From contig NC_065913.1 of assembly GCF_905147045.1 (NCBI RefSeq), positions 6,560,001 through 6,624,000 on the forward strand: a stretch of DNA of 64,000 nucleotides, in the 5' to 3' direction. The translations under genes and the position numbers were made by a program. The stretch comes from Nymphalis io (Eukaryota; Arthropoda; Insecta; Lepidoptera; Nymphalidae). The notes under the pieces are model-generated. The model was not told the origin of the DNA. It did not search any database and worked only from the letters and a program-made list of their open reading frames with translations. Shown in pieces: positions 46,290 to 58,200 of the stretch; position 1 is the first letter of the stretch; each line of letters begins with the position of its first letter.

Positions 46290-46780
46290 AATTAAAACAA
46301 AAAAGGCTCAAAAACTAAGACTAATTCAGTTTGAGAGAATCACTAACAAATTCATATACTTTAATTGCCGAACTACTCGAAGGTTTACTAACAAGTGTGA
46401 AACATCATCTAATACACCACATACTTGACAACTGGGAGTTTCACTTTTCCTCATTAGTTGTTTAAACTTGCCTACTGGCATGTGTCTGGATGTAAGTCTA
46501 AATGCTATAACTAAGTCACTTCTATTGAGGTTACTATTTACACACCAGGGTATCCGAGGAGGCTCGGATTGAATCTTTCTATACCATATCCCCTTATCAA
46601 GTGATCATTAAAGTATTCGTTTCAAATTTTAAAACAATTAATTTTGAATTTTGCAAAAACCTCCGCATAGTGTAGCTTAATATGGTAATCATCTCCAATA
46701 CTAAGAGCTTAGTTTGCCAATTAATTCCTCGTTACCAGTCAGACCGATGTGGGATGGAATATTATCTAGTTAAATATATA
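46290..46780 (-). mobile_element. LINE fragment with RNase H end and C-terminal zinc-knuckle-like motif
   Basis: Reading the minus strand, 46770-46720 encodes DNIPSHIGLTGNEELIGKLS, typical of the end of a LINE RNase H domain (WxPSHxGxxGNE). At 46565-46385 the frame reads WCVNSNLNRSDLVIAFRLTS, then KFKQLMRKSETPSCQVCGVL with a following His. Stops and frameshifts in between show decay. It resembles I/jockey-group elements carrying RNase H. Confidence 0.7.
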
Positions 46781-46989
46781 GCTAACTTTATGGCCTCCTG
46801 GTACATGAGACACTCGTTCCAAACCAAGGTTGGAGTCATGAAACCGATCTGATGCTTAATATAATGTACAATATATTTATAGTACTCATAATTACCTACT
46901 ATAGTACGCGAAGTTATATGTCTAACTATTATAGTTAAGTTACTGATTTTTGTCCAAAGTAGTCAATAAAACCCGGGTAGTATTCAACG

Positions 46990-47470
46990 ATGATTACAAT
47001 TGATATTAATTCTTATGCAATTAAATAGCAGGAATTCTTTTACCGCGTAAAAACATTTGTCAACCAACCAGTCGTGTATTTTTTTCTTAAATCTTTAATA
47101 AGGCAGATCCTTAATATCAGACGGCAACTTATTATAAATTTTCACTACCACAACTCTTTGAGCGGGGAGCTGTTTTACACCGTAGCATATACAATTTATT
47201 TGGATATCGCATATTAAATGATACAATATTCTGATTAGTCTCAAAGTAATTGTTTTTGAATTTCTTTACGAAACATGCTGCTTCGTTTATGCATGGCAAC
47301 GTTAATAATTTGAGATTTTTAAATAAGGGTTTACATTATTGCTTTGGATCTTTGTTATATATTGTACGGATACATTTTTTTAGCTTCATAATAAAAGTAG
47401 ATACTGTACATGTAAATTGCTCTTCCATTATTCAAATTAGATCTTTTGTTTAGAAGAGACTAGTAAAATA
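46990..47470 (-). mobile_element. LINE C-terminal fragment, decayed
   Basis: The minus strand shows CIRTIYNKDPKQ, then FKNLKLLTLPCINEAACFVK, FETNQNIVSFNMRYPNKLYM and, after a one-base frame change, VVVVKIYNKLPSDIKDLPY and FKKKIHDWLVDKCFY. This order is the usual C-terminal part of an insect LINE reverse transcriptase. It is separate from the neighbouring RNase H fragment. Confidence 0.7.
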
Positions 47471-47800
47471 ATGCAAAAAGTATGAAATATGCCGCGGTGC
47501 GGGCGAACCGTGGTTATCGGGAGCGGACAGTACCTTCTTTGCCTATTCTATTGTTTCCCTACACTTTTTATTATTTGTAAACTAGAAACAGTTGAATAGT
47601 ATTTTTTGTTTGTTATTTTAGAAATTTATTATACTTATTTTTTGTTATTTAAAACTGTAAAATTCTATATAAACAATTGAGCCGTCGGAGTGTCCTTCGT
47701 TCGTTCTTTGAATATATTTTTTCTTTAAACTATAATTAATATTTGACGAGTTGAGGAAAAATTAAAATTCTCTTGCAAGAAATGTATGAACCATATTTAC

Positions 47801-47979
47801 TTGGTAGTAGGGGCCCGTCTGAAATATGTAGTATTGTTTTGTTCCGGTTTGAAGGGCGAATTGCATATTAGTTCCTAATTGATGGCGCATTGGCGATATA
47901 AGGGATGGGTAATATGTTGTATAGTATCAATGTCTATGGTAGGCAGTGCACTTATCTATTATAATAAAAAAAAAAAACA
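47801..47979 (+). mobile_element. S1 SINE, decayed
   Basis: Sense orientation with deletions: ttggtagtaggggcccgtct, ttgttccggtttgaagggcg, gatggcgcattggcgatata, ending in poly(A). Confidence 0.7.
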
Positions 47980-48699
47980 AATAATGTGCCAGCTTTTTCA
48001 AGAGGTCTGTCTCATAATGTGGAACGAATGTACAATGAGCCATCACTTACACAATCAAGCCGTAAATAGAACCTAAGAATGTAATAATAAATAAATACGT
48101 GCTATGCTTTATAAATATTATTTTATATTTATATATTTTATATTATTTTTTATTATTCATTATATGATCGATAGGTGAATTTACTGCGATTTTTGGCGGT
48201 TTGCCTCAGTAGGTACATACCTTTAGGTTTATACCTTTGTTTTGTAATGAACATTATTATTAAATGACTTGTGTCTCGTTAAGTGCTTAAGAACCTATTT
48301 CAATTAAATATGTATTGTCAGGAACGGCCGAGGTAGGAGATTCCTTGATCCATACAACAGAGTTGTTAAAAAAAAAGACGCGCGCCAATTTATAACCGCC
48401 ATTTTGTTAGTGGGCAGAAAGGTAAAGTAATTAATTAATTAATAATTGGCGCGATTTGTGATTTGTGGAATGTATGCAGATGTGTTATTTGGATTTTTAA
48501 AAGTAATTTGTATTAAAGAGTGAGTTATTTTCATCAATTTGTAAGAATAGGCGTTTTATTTTTAAAAAAGAACAATTCGAGGTTTTTATACAATCAGTTT
48601 CATTTCTAAATGTTAATTTATAGTTAATTAAAAATAAAAAGTATAAATTCGATACAAACCACCATTTATACAAATAATTTTTAGCCTGTTAAAAAATGG
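47980..48699. other. AT-rich intergenic DNA
   Basis: Nothing is recognised apart from a short GC-rich patch at 48370-48415 (gacgcgcgccaatttataac, cgccattttgttagtg). Confidence 0.4.
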
Positions 48700-48870
48700 T
48701 GATTCATGACATCTCAATGGCAGAGTATGGTCCAGTTATTTTGACCTGGGTTCAAGTCCCACTGAGTGTTCTTGCGCTTATGACGAATAAGCTCTTGCTT
48801 GGTAACCCTTCGAGGTTGAGTAGTTAAAACGTGAAATCGTAACAAACAAATAAACTCACTTTCCCATTTA
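48700..48870 (+). mobile_element. tRNA-like head plus common SINE/TE tail
   Basis: A box-B-like gggttcaagtcccactgag at 48749 follows a box-A-like tggcagagtatggtccag. The end gagtagttaaaacgtgaaat and cgtaacaaacaaataaac matches 22210-22262. It is a probable SINE of a further type. It is not a functional tRNA gene, because no cloverleaf stem closes. Confidence 0.5.
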
Positions 48871-49015
48871 TTGATTGGATTATTATTGTTTTTATATAGT
48901 TATAATTAATAACGTAGTGTTCATATTTAATAACAATAATTTTATATATTGTCCTTATATATCTATATTCAATGTAATTAAATATATTATTTTTAATGTA
49001 AGTGTACCTACGTAA

Positions 49016-50938
49016 GGCGAACACGTCCCACCAAGTATGCCTCCTCGCTCTGTAACAGATGACAGTGCGGCTCCACCACACGTTACGGAGCGAGAGATGG
49101 AGATGGCCCTCGATCGATTGAGGGCCAGAACCACAGCGCCGGGGCAGGACGGGGTTCCAGGGCGTGTTCTGCGTGACGCCCTGGAACATCTAGGTGGGAG
49201 GCTTCGGGAACTGTTTGATGAATGTCTTTCCAGTGGGCAGTTTCCGAAGCTGTGGAAGGAGGGAAAGTTGGTTCTGTTGCCGAAGGAGGGGCGTCCACTC
49301 GATTCTCCTTCAGCTTATAGGCCAATTGTGCTGCTGAATGAGACGGGCAAGCTCTTCGAGAAGATCCTCGCTGTCCGTCTTATTCAGCACCTCAACGAGG
49401 TGGGGCCGGGTCTCTCAGAGGCTCAGTACGGGTTCAGGGAGGGTCGATCAACCATTGACGCCCTGGACGCCCTAAAGACCTGGACCACCGAGGTGGTGGC
49501 CCGAGGAGACGTAGTCCTGGCGGTATCGCTGGACGTAGCGAATGCCTTTAACAGTCTTCCCTTCGAGACTATAAGGGAGACAATCCGATACCACGGGGTG
49601 CCTTCCTACCTCAGAAGGCTGTTGGGGGCATACCTCCGGGACCGAGTGGTCCTCTGGGAGGGGGGTGATGGGCAACTTGTCCGGCGTTGAGTAGGCTGCG
49701 GCGTTCCACAGGGGTTGGTACTTGGCCCAATCTTGTGGAACGTCGGATTCGATTGGCTCCTTAGGGCCCCCGTCCTTCCCGGAATGAGGGTGTTGTGCTA
49801 CGCGGATGACACCCTCATCACGGCGACGGGGCGGACCTTTCAGGAGGCGGCCCGCCTGGCCGAGGTCGGAGTATCGCTTACGATGGACCGGATTAGGATG
49901 CTGGGCTTGAGGGTCTCTGTCACAAAAACAGAGGCCCTCCTATTCCACGGTCCACGTCGGGGTCCCCCTCGAGAGGTGTCTATCACCGTCCAGGGGACGG
50001 TGATTAAGGTGCAAGCCCAGATGAGGTATCTGGGCCTGATCCTGGACGGAAGATGGAGCTTCAGGCAGCATTTTGTCCAACTCGGCCCGAAGCTCATAAG
50101 CGCTGCTGCTGCCCTGGGCCGCCTCCTGCCCAATGTAGGAGGGCCGGAAACACCATGTCGGCGCTTATACGCTGGCGTGGTACGCTCCATAGCGTTGTAC
50201 GGTGCACCCATTTGGGTGGATGCTCTCACCGCTCGTATCAGAGCTTTTCTGCGGAGGCCGCAAAGAGTCATAGCGATGAGAGCGATACGTGGGTACCGTA
50301 CGGTGTCATGAACGGCAACGACACTTCTCGCGAGCGATCCGTTCTGGGAACTCCAGGCAGAGGTGCTTGCGGAAGTGCACCGATTCCGGGTGGAAACGAG
50401 GTCAAGCGGCGTCCGTCCAGTGTCGGCGGAGGTTGAGCGAGTCAGGGCCCTAGCCCAGCGAGCCTTGATTCGTACGTGGGAGGAGGACCTGAGGTCCCCC
50501 TCGGCAGGCCTAGTGACAGTGGAGGCGGTCCGCCCCTACTTGAGTCGCACGGCACACTCACATTCAGGCTGACGCAGGTACTTACCGGACACGGTTGTTT
50601 CGGTAAGTACCTGCACCGGATAGCGAGGTGGGAGGTGACACCCTCCTGCCATGAGTGTGGTGCGCCTTCGGACACAGCGTGCCACACTCTGATGGAGTGT
50701 GCCGCATGGGGACCTCAGCGCCTGTCCCTGGCGGCCTTAGTCGGTGAAAACCGTCGGGGCGGTAGTATGCGCAAGCGATCCCGTGACGCTCCTCGAAAAG
50801 GCGGTGTGGGTACCGCTGGTTTTTTAGTGGGTATTCCGGCGCGTACTCGGCGCCGGCGAGTCCCACATACCCCCCCCCCCACTTCAAGTGGGGGAAACGC
50901 GTAAACGCGTTTTTCCAGCGAAAAAAAAAATAAAATAA
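49016..50938 (+). mobile_element. 5'-truncated R1-like non-LTR retrotransposon with target-site duplication
   Basis: A GC-rich insertion in AT-rich DNA carries a reverse-transcriptase region, a C-terminal CCHC-like motif, a 3' UTR and a poly(A)-like tail (50921-50938). It is flanked by an exact 16-base duplication aagtgtacctacgtaa at 49000-49015 and 50939-50954. The missing 5' part (ORF1 and the endonuclease) indicates abortive reverse transcription. Assignment to the R1 clade rests on the style of the RT and of the C-terminal Cys/His region. The insertion is not in rDNA. Confidence 0.9.
49037..50750 (+). pseudogene. Reverse transcriptase ORF of the R1-like element, broken
   Basis: The frame from 49037 reads the RT fingers and palm (APGQDGVPGRVLRDAL, YRPIVLLNE, QYGFREGRSTIDAL, SLDVANAFNSL). 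An in-frame TGA at 49688-49690 precedes GVPQG. The catalytic YADD is at 49799-49810. A second TGA at 50309-50311 replaces a TGG that is intact in the related copy at 32848. A deletion/frameshift near 50550-50570 moves the rest into another frame, which encodes CHECGAPSDTACHTLMEC. The copy cannot make a functional protein. Confidence 0.9.
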
Positions 50939-51126
50939 AAGTGTACCTACGTAAATATATGCAAGCAAATTCTTGGTCTCTATTTTTAATTTTTTTTTTA
51001 AATTTAACAATGTTGATTAGCATAAAGATGGCAAAACATAGAGGTGATGATATTTCGATAAAGATGTGTTGCACACATATGCACTTACATACACGAAATT
51101 AGTCTTTTTCATTAATTAAAGTTAGG

Positions 51127-51295
51127 CTGGCTAAAGGGTCTGCCTATAGACATTGATGCTATAAGAAATATTAACCATTGATTGATTGATTGATTGATCT
51201 GAGATAACAGCAATACTAACTAGAGCTGTTTAGGGGTAGAATAATTTATAATTGGGTGATACCCAGGCGGGCTTGGACAAAGCGCTACTTCTAAG
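51127..51295 (-). mobile_element. S1 SINE, decayed, with ATTG repeat
   Basis: Weak reverse-orientation similarity (tgcctatagacattgatgct, gggtgatacccaggcgggct) is interrupted by an attg tetranucleotide array at 51177-51194. Confidence 0.55.
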
Positions 51296-51480
51296 CTTAT
51301 AATTACCAACCCATTCTTATCCTATACTTTTTCAAGTTTTATTTTCTAGCAGGATTAAGTGCAATGTCTAAAATTAGTAGAAGACACAATTGTTTGTAAA
51401 AGCATAGTTAGTTGAATCAACGTTAGATGTTGTCTTTATGTATTTTGTTTACTGTGTAATAATGCGCCATTTGTAAATCT

Positions 51481-51785
51481 AACAGCCTGAATGTCACACT
51501 GCTGGGCTAAGGCCTCCTCTTCCTTTTTGAGGAGAAGGTTTGGAGCTTATTCCACAACGCTGCTTCAATGCGGGTTGGTGGAATACACATGTGGCAGAAT
51601 TTCAGTTAAATTAGACACATGCAGGTTTCCTCACGTTTTCCTTCACCGTGAAGTACGATGAATTATAATTATATTACATACAAATTAAGCACGTGAAAAT
51701 TCACTGGTGTTTGCGCGGGTTTGAACCCACGATTATCAGTTAAGATTCACCTGTTCTTCTCGGTTATGCGCCATTTACTAGCGTT
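51481..51785 (-). mobile_element. S2 SINE, full-length, reverse orientation
   Basis: The tail (cacactgctgggctaagg) at 51500, gagaaggtttggagcttatt, caggtttcctcacgttttcc and the box B complement gcgggtttgaacccacg at 51714 occur in order, with the head near 51780. This is one of the most complete S2 copies in the window. Confidence 0.82.
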
Positions 51786-52490
51786 AATTTATACGAAATT
51801 GTATTATAGTTATGTGTGATTAACAGCAAAAGTACGCAATAGGCTTGCAAGGAGAAACTACATTAATTAATCTAAATACATGATTAGACAATATATTATA
51901 TATATCTATACATAATATATAATTAGTTGTCTAATAATATGTTCAACGTTGTGTTCGTGAGTGTTACATGTTCGCCCAGTAGTGCGATTCTTTAACACCT
52001 CACGTTATAACTCGCCCGTGAAAACTCAACCGACTTATCTTGATATATTATTTTGATGCGTGTTTTCTCGAATTGTCATGTCAATTTCGCTTAACACTTT
52101 CTGACATTTCACGACCGTTTTCTGTGGCGAGAATTTTTCTATTTATCCAATTCGAAGTCGAAAATAATTATTGAAAATTCATGGCTTTTATATAAAAACC
52201 AACATACAAGCTTTAATGATATGTTTGCTATTTATATATTCTGAAGAGAAGGTAATAATCAAAATCAATATAAAGAACATTTATTGAGAGATTTCTTTTA
52301 TCTTCCACGCCATAATAGGTATATTTTTCACAAATTCCTATAAAAGGCAATTTAAGCGGAATTTGTTTGTAAAAAGATTAATACTATTTGATTCTGTTCA
52401 ATTCTTCTGAATGATTGTTATCCTTTTAGAAAATTTTAACTAATTTTTAGTATCATTTATTAGTGGCTTTTTAAATTTAAATATGACGGG

Positions 52491-53075
52491 CCGGTTGGCG
52501 TGGTTTTTTTTTTTTTTTATAGAATAGGAAGGCGGACGAGCAGATGGGCCACCTGATGGTAAGTGGTCACCAACGCTCTTAGACATTAGCATTGTAAGAA
52601 ATGTCAACCATCGCTTACATATCCAATGCGCCACCAACCTTGGGAACTAAGATTTTATGTCCCTTGTGCCTGTAATTACACTGGCTCACTCACCCTTCAA
52701 ACCGGAACACAACAATATCAAGTACTGCTGTTTTGTGGTAGAATATCTGATGAGTGGGTGGTACCTACCCAGACGAGCTTGCACAAAGCCCTACCACCAG
52801 TGTTGGTTGGTTGGTTGGTAGATACTTGCCTTTCACGCCGAAGGTTGTGGGTTTGATTCCCACCCAGGACAGACATTTGTGTGCAAGAACATGTCTGTTT
52901 GTCCTGAGTCTGGGTGTAATTATCTATATAAGTATGTATTTACAAAAGAAAAGTAGTATATGTAGTATATCAGTTGTCTAGTTTCCATAGCACAAGCTTT
53001 GTACAAGCTTAATTTGGGATCAGATGGCCGTGTGTGAAATATGTCCCAGGATATTATTATTATTATTATATTAAA
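52491..53075 (+). mobile_element. S3 SINE interrupted by an S1 SINE
   Basis: The first bases gacgggccggttggcgtgg at 52485-52503 are separated from ttggtagatacttgcctttc at 52820 by a reverse-orientation S1 copy. The rest of S3 continues to (tta)n at about 53065. The junction carries four ttgg repeats. Confidence 0.82.
52504..52801 (-). mobile_element. S1 SINE, full-length, inside an S3 SINE
   Basis: Reverse orientation: a 16-base poly(T), agaataggaaggcggacgag, to ccctaccaccagt. The sequence is close to the copies at 835 and 45379. Confidence 0.88.
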
Positions 53076-54979
53076 TATACGGTGCAATATCGATTGTACT
53101 CTAAAAATATAATTTTCAGTCAATTAAATTGTTAACGGGCTGATTTTCCAAATCCTAGCACGGTGAACAACCACATTCAATAATATAACGACAACGGATA
53201 ACAGAATGATCTAGTAAGTAATTGTTGCCAAGCCTAAAAAATGGTCTTTAAAATGTTTCCTATTAAAATAAATAAAGATATTAAAATAAAACACAAAAAT
53301 TTATTTTATATGCATATATTCGGATTCAATATTTCAATAGCTATCAATTAATAATTATTACAACTTAACTTAAAAAAAAATACACTGACTGTTCGCCGAA
53401 CACGGTAAAATTCGCGTACTTACTAACTTAGCTATGTCCAAGCATAAAATGTACTAAGTTACGAATTTCATTATATCTCCTACGATTTCGAAAATAAAAA
53501 TCAACCTTACCACTTTCGAAATAAGTCTTTCTTTTAAATCAACGCGAAAATATAATACTAGTTGCAAAAAGAACGTACAATTTTGATGTTATTTTAACAG
53601 TTTTTCCACATAGACCAATATATACTTGAATTTAGAATTGCTGTTTTTTTTTTAATATCCGTTTTTTCTGCAACCAGACTTATATTACGAGTTTGGTATT
53701 TAAAACATACAATGTTTAAATCTAATTATCTCTTTGTAATTCAATTGTGAAAAAGAATTTTTAGATTTAAACCAAAAAAATAAAAATAAAAATTAAATAC
53801 AATCCTATAAATTAAACGATTGCGTCTAAGAATTTGTTTCCCAAATTCTTTATTTAAAAACATTAATTAGACTATTATAAATTATTTTTACATTATCTGT
53901 ACAATTTATCTGTACTAATTGATGTTTCATTTTTACAATCACAGTGCAAACAATTTCAAAAATTAGGAGAAAAAATATCATAGCTTCGTACTGTATGAGG
54001 CTCGGTTAGGTTAGCCATACAAAAAAAGATGTTACCACTGGTAACACTGGGATACAAATTTTCTTAATGGAGGTTTTAGTAAGCTCCAAGGACTCCTATG
54101 AATCACTAATCAAGTTAACACTTAAAAATTATCACCTACACAATTTATTCCACATATACAATAGTAGCACGCACATTTACAAATTTCATTTAAAAATAAA
54201 AACTCTTACACAGTACTTTATAATATATACAATAATAATAAATTTACGCGAATTCACCAAGCGTCGTCATAATCTAAAATTATTAATTTTTAAATACAAT
54301 ATGATATGACTCAAGGGAATGTACAAGCGAAAAAAATTGCAGGTTTTTTTATATGGCAACTTTAAGCCGACATTAAGGTAATTAGGCCTCGTTATGAAAT
54401 TTCGTTGAAAATCGTTAATAACGGTTCACAAATTAAAGTCTTATGGGCATATTTGTAAATTAGAAAATGGGCAAATCATAAAATCATACTTTAAATAAGT
54501 TTTTAATATTGATAAGCTTAACACTTTAGTCCTTTGCAATTTTGAGAAAAAAATATTGGTTTTTTAGACGCAAAGCCTTGACTTTATTTATTTTGCATCA
54601 GAATGATTTTAGGTTTTGCCCAAATATTCTAAGTTACAAAGTAGACTAAACTCTCAACTTTATTCAAGAGATTTATCCAAAATAACTTTGCTTTGTAAAA
54701 TTGATCTAACTCAATGAAAACAATTGTTGATATGTACTTACGTCGCATTTTTAACAACTCTCAAATTTTTATACAGTTCGGTTTCAGACTTAAGTCATAA
54801 AGAATAAATGATAATATTAAAAATTTGACAGCTGTCAAAAGTACGCTTTTCAAATGTTGACCGTGACTATAGACAATTATTTTTTTTTTAGTTCAGAAGC
54901 AAAATGATGTCTGGATAAATCGCCTAGAGACTTAAGTAATAGGAAGTATTTACAGTAACCTAGGAAATGACTAGTAACA
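53076..54979 (-). other. Probable 3' UTR and downstream flank of otd
   Basis: This is AT-rich sequence without repeat-family matches, directly after the otd stop. Several minus-strand AATAAA signals are present (plus-strand tttatt at 54583-54588, 54144-54149, 53849-53854, 53300-53305), so the true polyadenylation site cannot be chosen. The relative absence of SINEs fits transcribed 3' UTR, which is inference. Confidence 0.45.
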
Positions 54980-55270
54980 CTACACCATATTTATACCGTA
55001 CTTTTCTGGTGCGAAATAGTTGTTGCCAGAGTTTGAAAAGTTCGTGATTTGGGACGCTTGTAGCATGCTTAAATGTGGGGAGTTCTGCGACTGGTTCTCG
55101 GGGGACTCCGGGCCCGACGACAGAATGTTGTGGTGGGAAGGCCAGGCGGTGGGGGGAGAGGGATTGCCAAATGACACTTGGTTGTAGAGCTGGTTGCTAT
55201 TAGCTGTTAAGTTGTGTGAGTGGTGGGTGCCGTGAGACTGGTTCACACTCGAACCGTTGAAATACTCCAT
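54980..55270 (-). CDS. otd: otd terminal coding exon
   Basis: The exon is 291 bases including the stop, after the acceptor tattcacag. It begins MEYFNGSSVNQSHGTHH and ends FAPEKYGINMV. The initial Met is internal to the protein, since the previous exon ends in phase 0. The C-terminal end is the conserved Otx-tail region. Confidence 0.93.
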   Translation of the reverse strand: MEYFNGSSVNQSHGTHHSHNLTANSNQLYNQVSFGNPSPPTAWPSHHNILSSGPESPENQSQNSPHLSMLQASQITNFSNSGNNYFAPEKYGINMV

Positions 55271-58200
55271 CTGTGAATAAAGCTTCTATTAGTATTTTAT
55301 TTTTATTTTTAATACTAGATATAATTTTTTTAAAGATTATTTTGTCTTACTTTAATAAATATCTATAGAGATGGAATAAAAAATTATAAATCAATCGATT
55401 CCACCAAATAAAGAGAAAACATTTTCATTTATAAGTACAAATAGTAATCACTCTGAAAAAGCGATTAAATTAAGTATTTACCTGACTAGGATAGTACGGT
55501 GAATTGTATGCGCTCTGCCCATATCCTTGATGATGATGAGAGCTAGAATAACTCCTGATGTAGTCCGAGCTGCCTGGCCAGTGGAAACTGTTGTAGCTGT
55601 CCGGATGATAAACATTTCCTGGACCATTCAAACTTTGAGGAGTTATGGGGGGCGACGGGGTCGTCATGATAGATGAATTGGACCCTAAAGGAGTTAAGTT
55701 GCCTGTCAAACGAGAGCTGTACTGGTCTTTAACTAAGTTACTGCCAAACGATTTTTCTGAATAGTCGACTTTGCTTGAATAGTCCAACCGCTTTGGACTA
55801 TTATAAAGCTCCTGCTTTGGTGTCACTCCATAGTTATGGACATTCGATAGAGCATCAGAAGGTGATGACTCCTTGCTGATTCTTAGAGCATCATTCGAAT
55901 TATAGTGATGAGAGATGGATAAGTTTTTATTCAGTGGTGACGAATCGTAGTTGGAGGGGCCCGCTTCTTTCTTGCAAATAACGTTTATTGGGGGGCTTAC
56001 GGAAGTTGTTGGGGTTGGAAGGTTGGGAGAGGATGTGGCAATGCTGGACGTGTTTTGGGTTGAGGTAAGCGCATTTGACGAATTTGTCAATGACTTCGAT
56101 GTGCTTATCTTCGATGATGTATTGGAGCTTTTGATCGTATTACTTGATGATATGCTTTTGGTGTTTGATGAGGTTTTGCTTGATATTTGAGAATTGGTCT
56201 GTTGTTGTAACTGTTGTCGACACTTTGCTCTGCGGTTCTTGAACCAGACCTGAGGAGTAAATGTTTTGATTAAAGGTTTGATAAATGCAGAACCATAAAA
56301 GGACGGTTCAATTTATTTAAAGGCCTTAGCCCAGCAGTGGGCCATTTACAGGCTGTTATATATATAAAGATATTCTATGGTGAGATATAAGAAGGATATT
56401 AAAGGGAGTAAAACATGAATCAAAAGTTGGTCAGCTCACATTCTGATGATTATTAAAGCGGGTGGATATACATCAATAAGTAATAATCAAGTTTAATTTC
56501 TTATAATTAATCTTATTTTTTTTTAATATTATTTGTTTATGTATTTTTCTAAATTGTTTTGAATTTATGATTTCTTTTGCTATGAATATGGCAACTTTTA
56601 CCCTTACACCCAATTCGTGTACTGCTAATTTCTAAATATTACTGTACGTCATGTTAGTAATACTAATAAATAAAATTGAGCTACTCATTTCTAATTGTAT
56701 GCAATATTTTTGATTTTACAAAATACCATTAAAACAGTATGTTCCATTTTTAATTAGCTTTAAGAAATTAATTCGAAAATATTACAGATATATTTGAAAA
56801 TATAACTTTTAACACATATATAAAATTGTAATCGAATATGATACAAACATATTCAAATACGGATTACCAAACAAATCGAAAATATTTTTTAATATGGATA
56901 TTCTTAAACATTAAAATATCCCCATAACACTGCTTGGCTCATAGTTATATATGTAAGTTATGACAGTTGTAATATTGTTTGGTAGTAGACATTAGAGGCA
57001 CAGAGTAATAACATTAAACCGTTTGTTTATAAGATAACCACGTGAATTGTACACATTATAATGGAAGGTAAACTTGACTAATAAAAATGATGTTTTATTT
57101 TTACAAAGGCAATATTAATGTTAGGAATATGAATACTCAGTTGTCTTTGGTCTCGTTCTAATACCTCCGATTAAATAGAATTGTCAGTGACAGTCACAGG
57201 ATAACGTCAGATGTGACAGTTATAATAGATAATTAAAAATAGTGGATATTTAAATAAACAAATACAGACATGGCAACAATGGTATAAGTACGTGCCTCTG
57301 TCGATAGACGGCATTTTCTCAATTATAATATAATTACCTATTAATGATATATTTTACAAGGATATTTCATTTATATACATATTAAGATATTAAAAAAAAA
57401 TTAGCAAATATTTAAAAAATAACAATACAACAAAATAGAAGCGTTAGACATAGAATATAGGATTCCCGCGTATAATTATAACACAAAATGGCGGCGCGCA
57501 TCTGTTACGAATCGAAAGCATTCGTTTCATTCATTCTTTGCTCTTTTTCATAAAAGTTATTAACTCGTTTATTCACAATGGCGAGGGGTGGCGGTAATCC
57601 GTACCTCGTTTGTGTACGCACGGAAAATTTGCTACCGATTTTAGTTTTGTCTTTTATACTAACTTCCTTTATGAATAAATGTGAAAGTTATATATTAATT
57701 TTTATTGACAATTTACACGAACATATGCCATCTGGATTTAAAATCTCTAAAACACTTAATACATACTCGTTTAACATTATTTTTTATATGTGCCACAAGT
57801 ATTTGGATCTGATTAATTATAAGAACATTAAATCTTATTTTTGCTAATTGATAATAATATGGCTTTGGCCCGTGAGTACGACGTAAATCCCGGCTCTAAG
57901 CCGAAAAACATGATAATAATAGTTAAAAGATTGATAAAAACATTAAATTCTACTAAAATGTTTATTTTTTAATTTTATAACAATAATTTCACTATAATTT
58001 GTTTTCACAAACATTCCTGAAGTACCGGTAGTACTTCAGGAATGTTTGTGAAACACCGCCGTTACGCCGGCAGCCGGCTTTAAGATGTTATATCCATTGC
58101 GCCCGTATTTACACAAAATCACATATTATTTCCTATTATTATTATTTATTACTGGGGGTATGGCTTTGTGCAAGCTCGTCTGGGTAGGTACCACCCACTC

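Noticed and set aside
48700..48775. Possible tRNA gene (box-A- and box-B-like motifs)
   Set aside because: No acceptor or anticodon stem can be closed, and it continues into a dispersed repeat tail, so a SINE head is more likely.
55951..56190. 79-codon plus-strand frame, acidic and hydrophobic
   Set aside because: It is the antisense of the Ser/Asn-rich otd exon and has no support.
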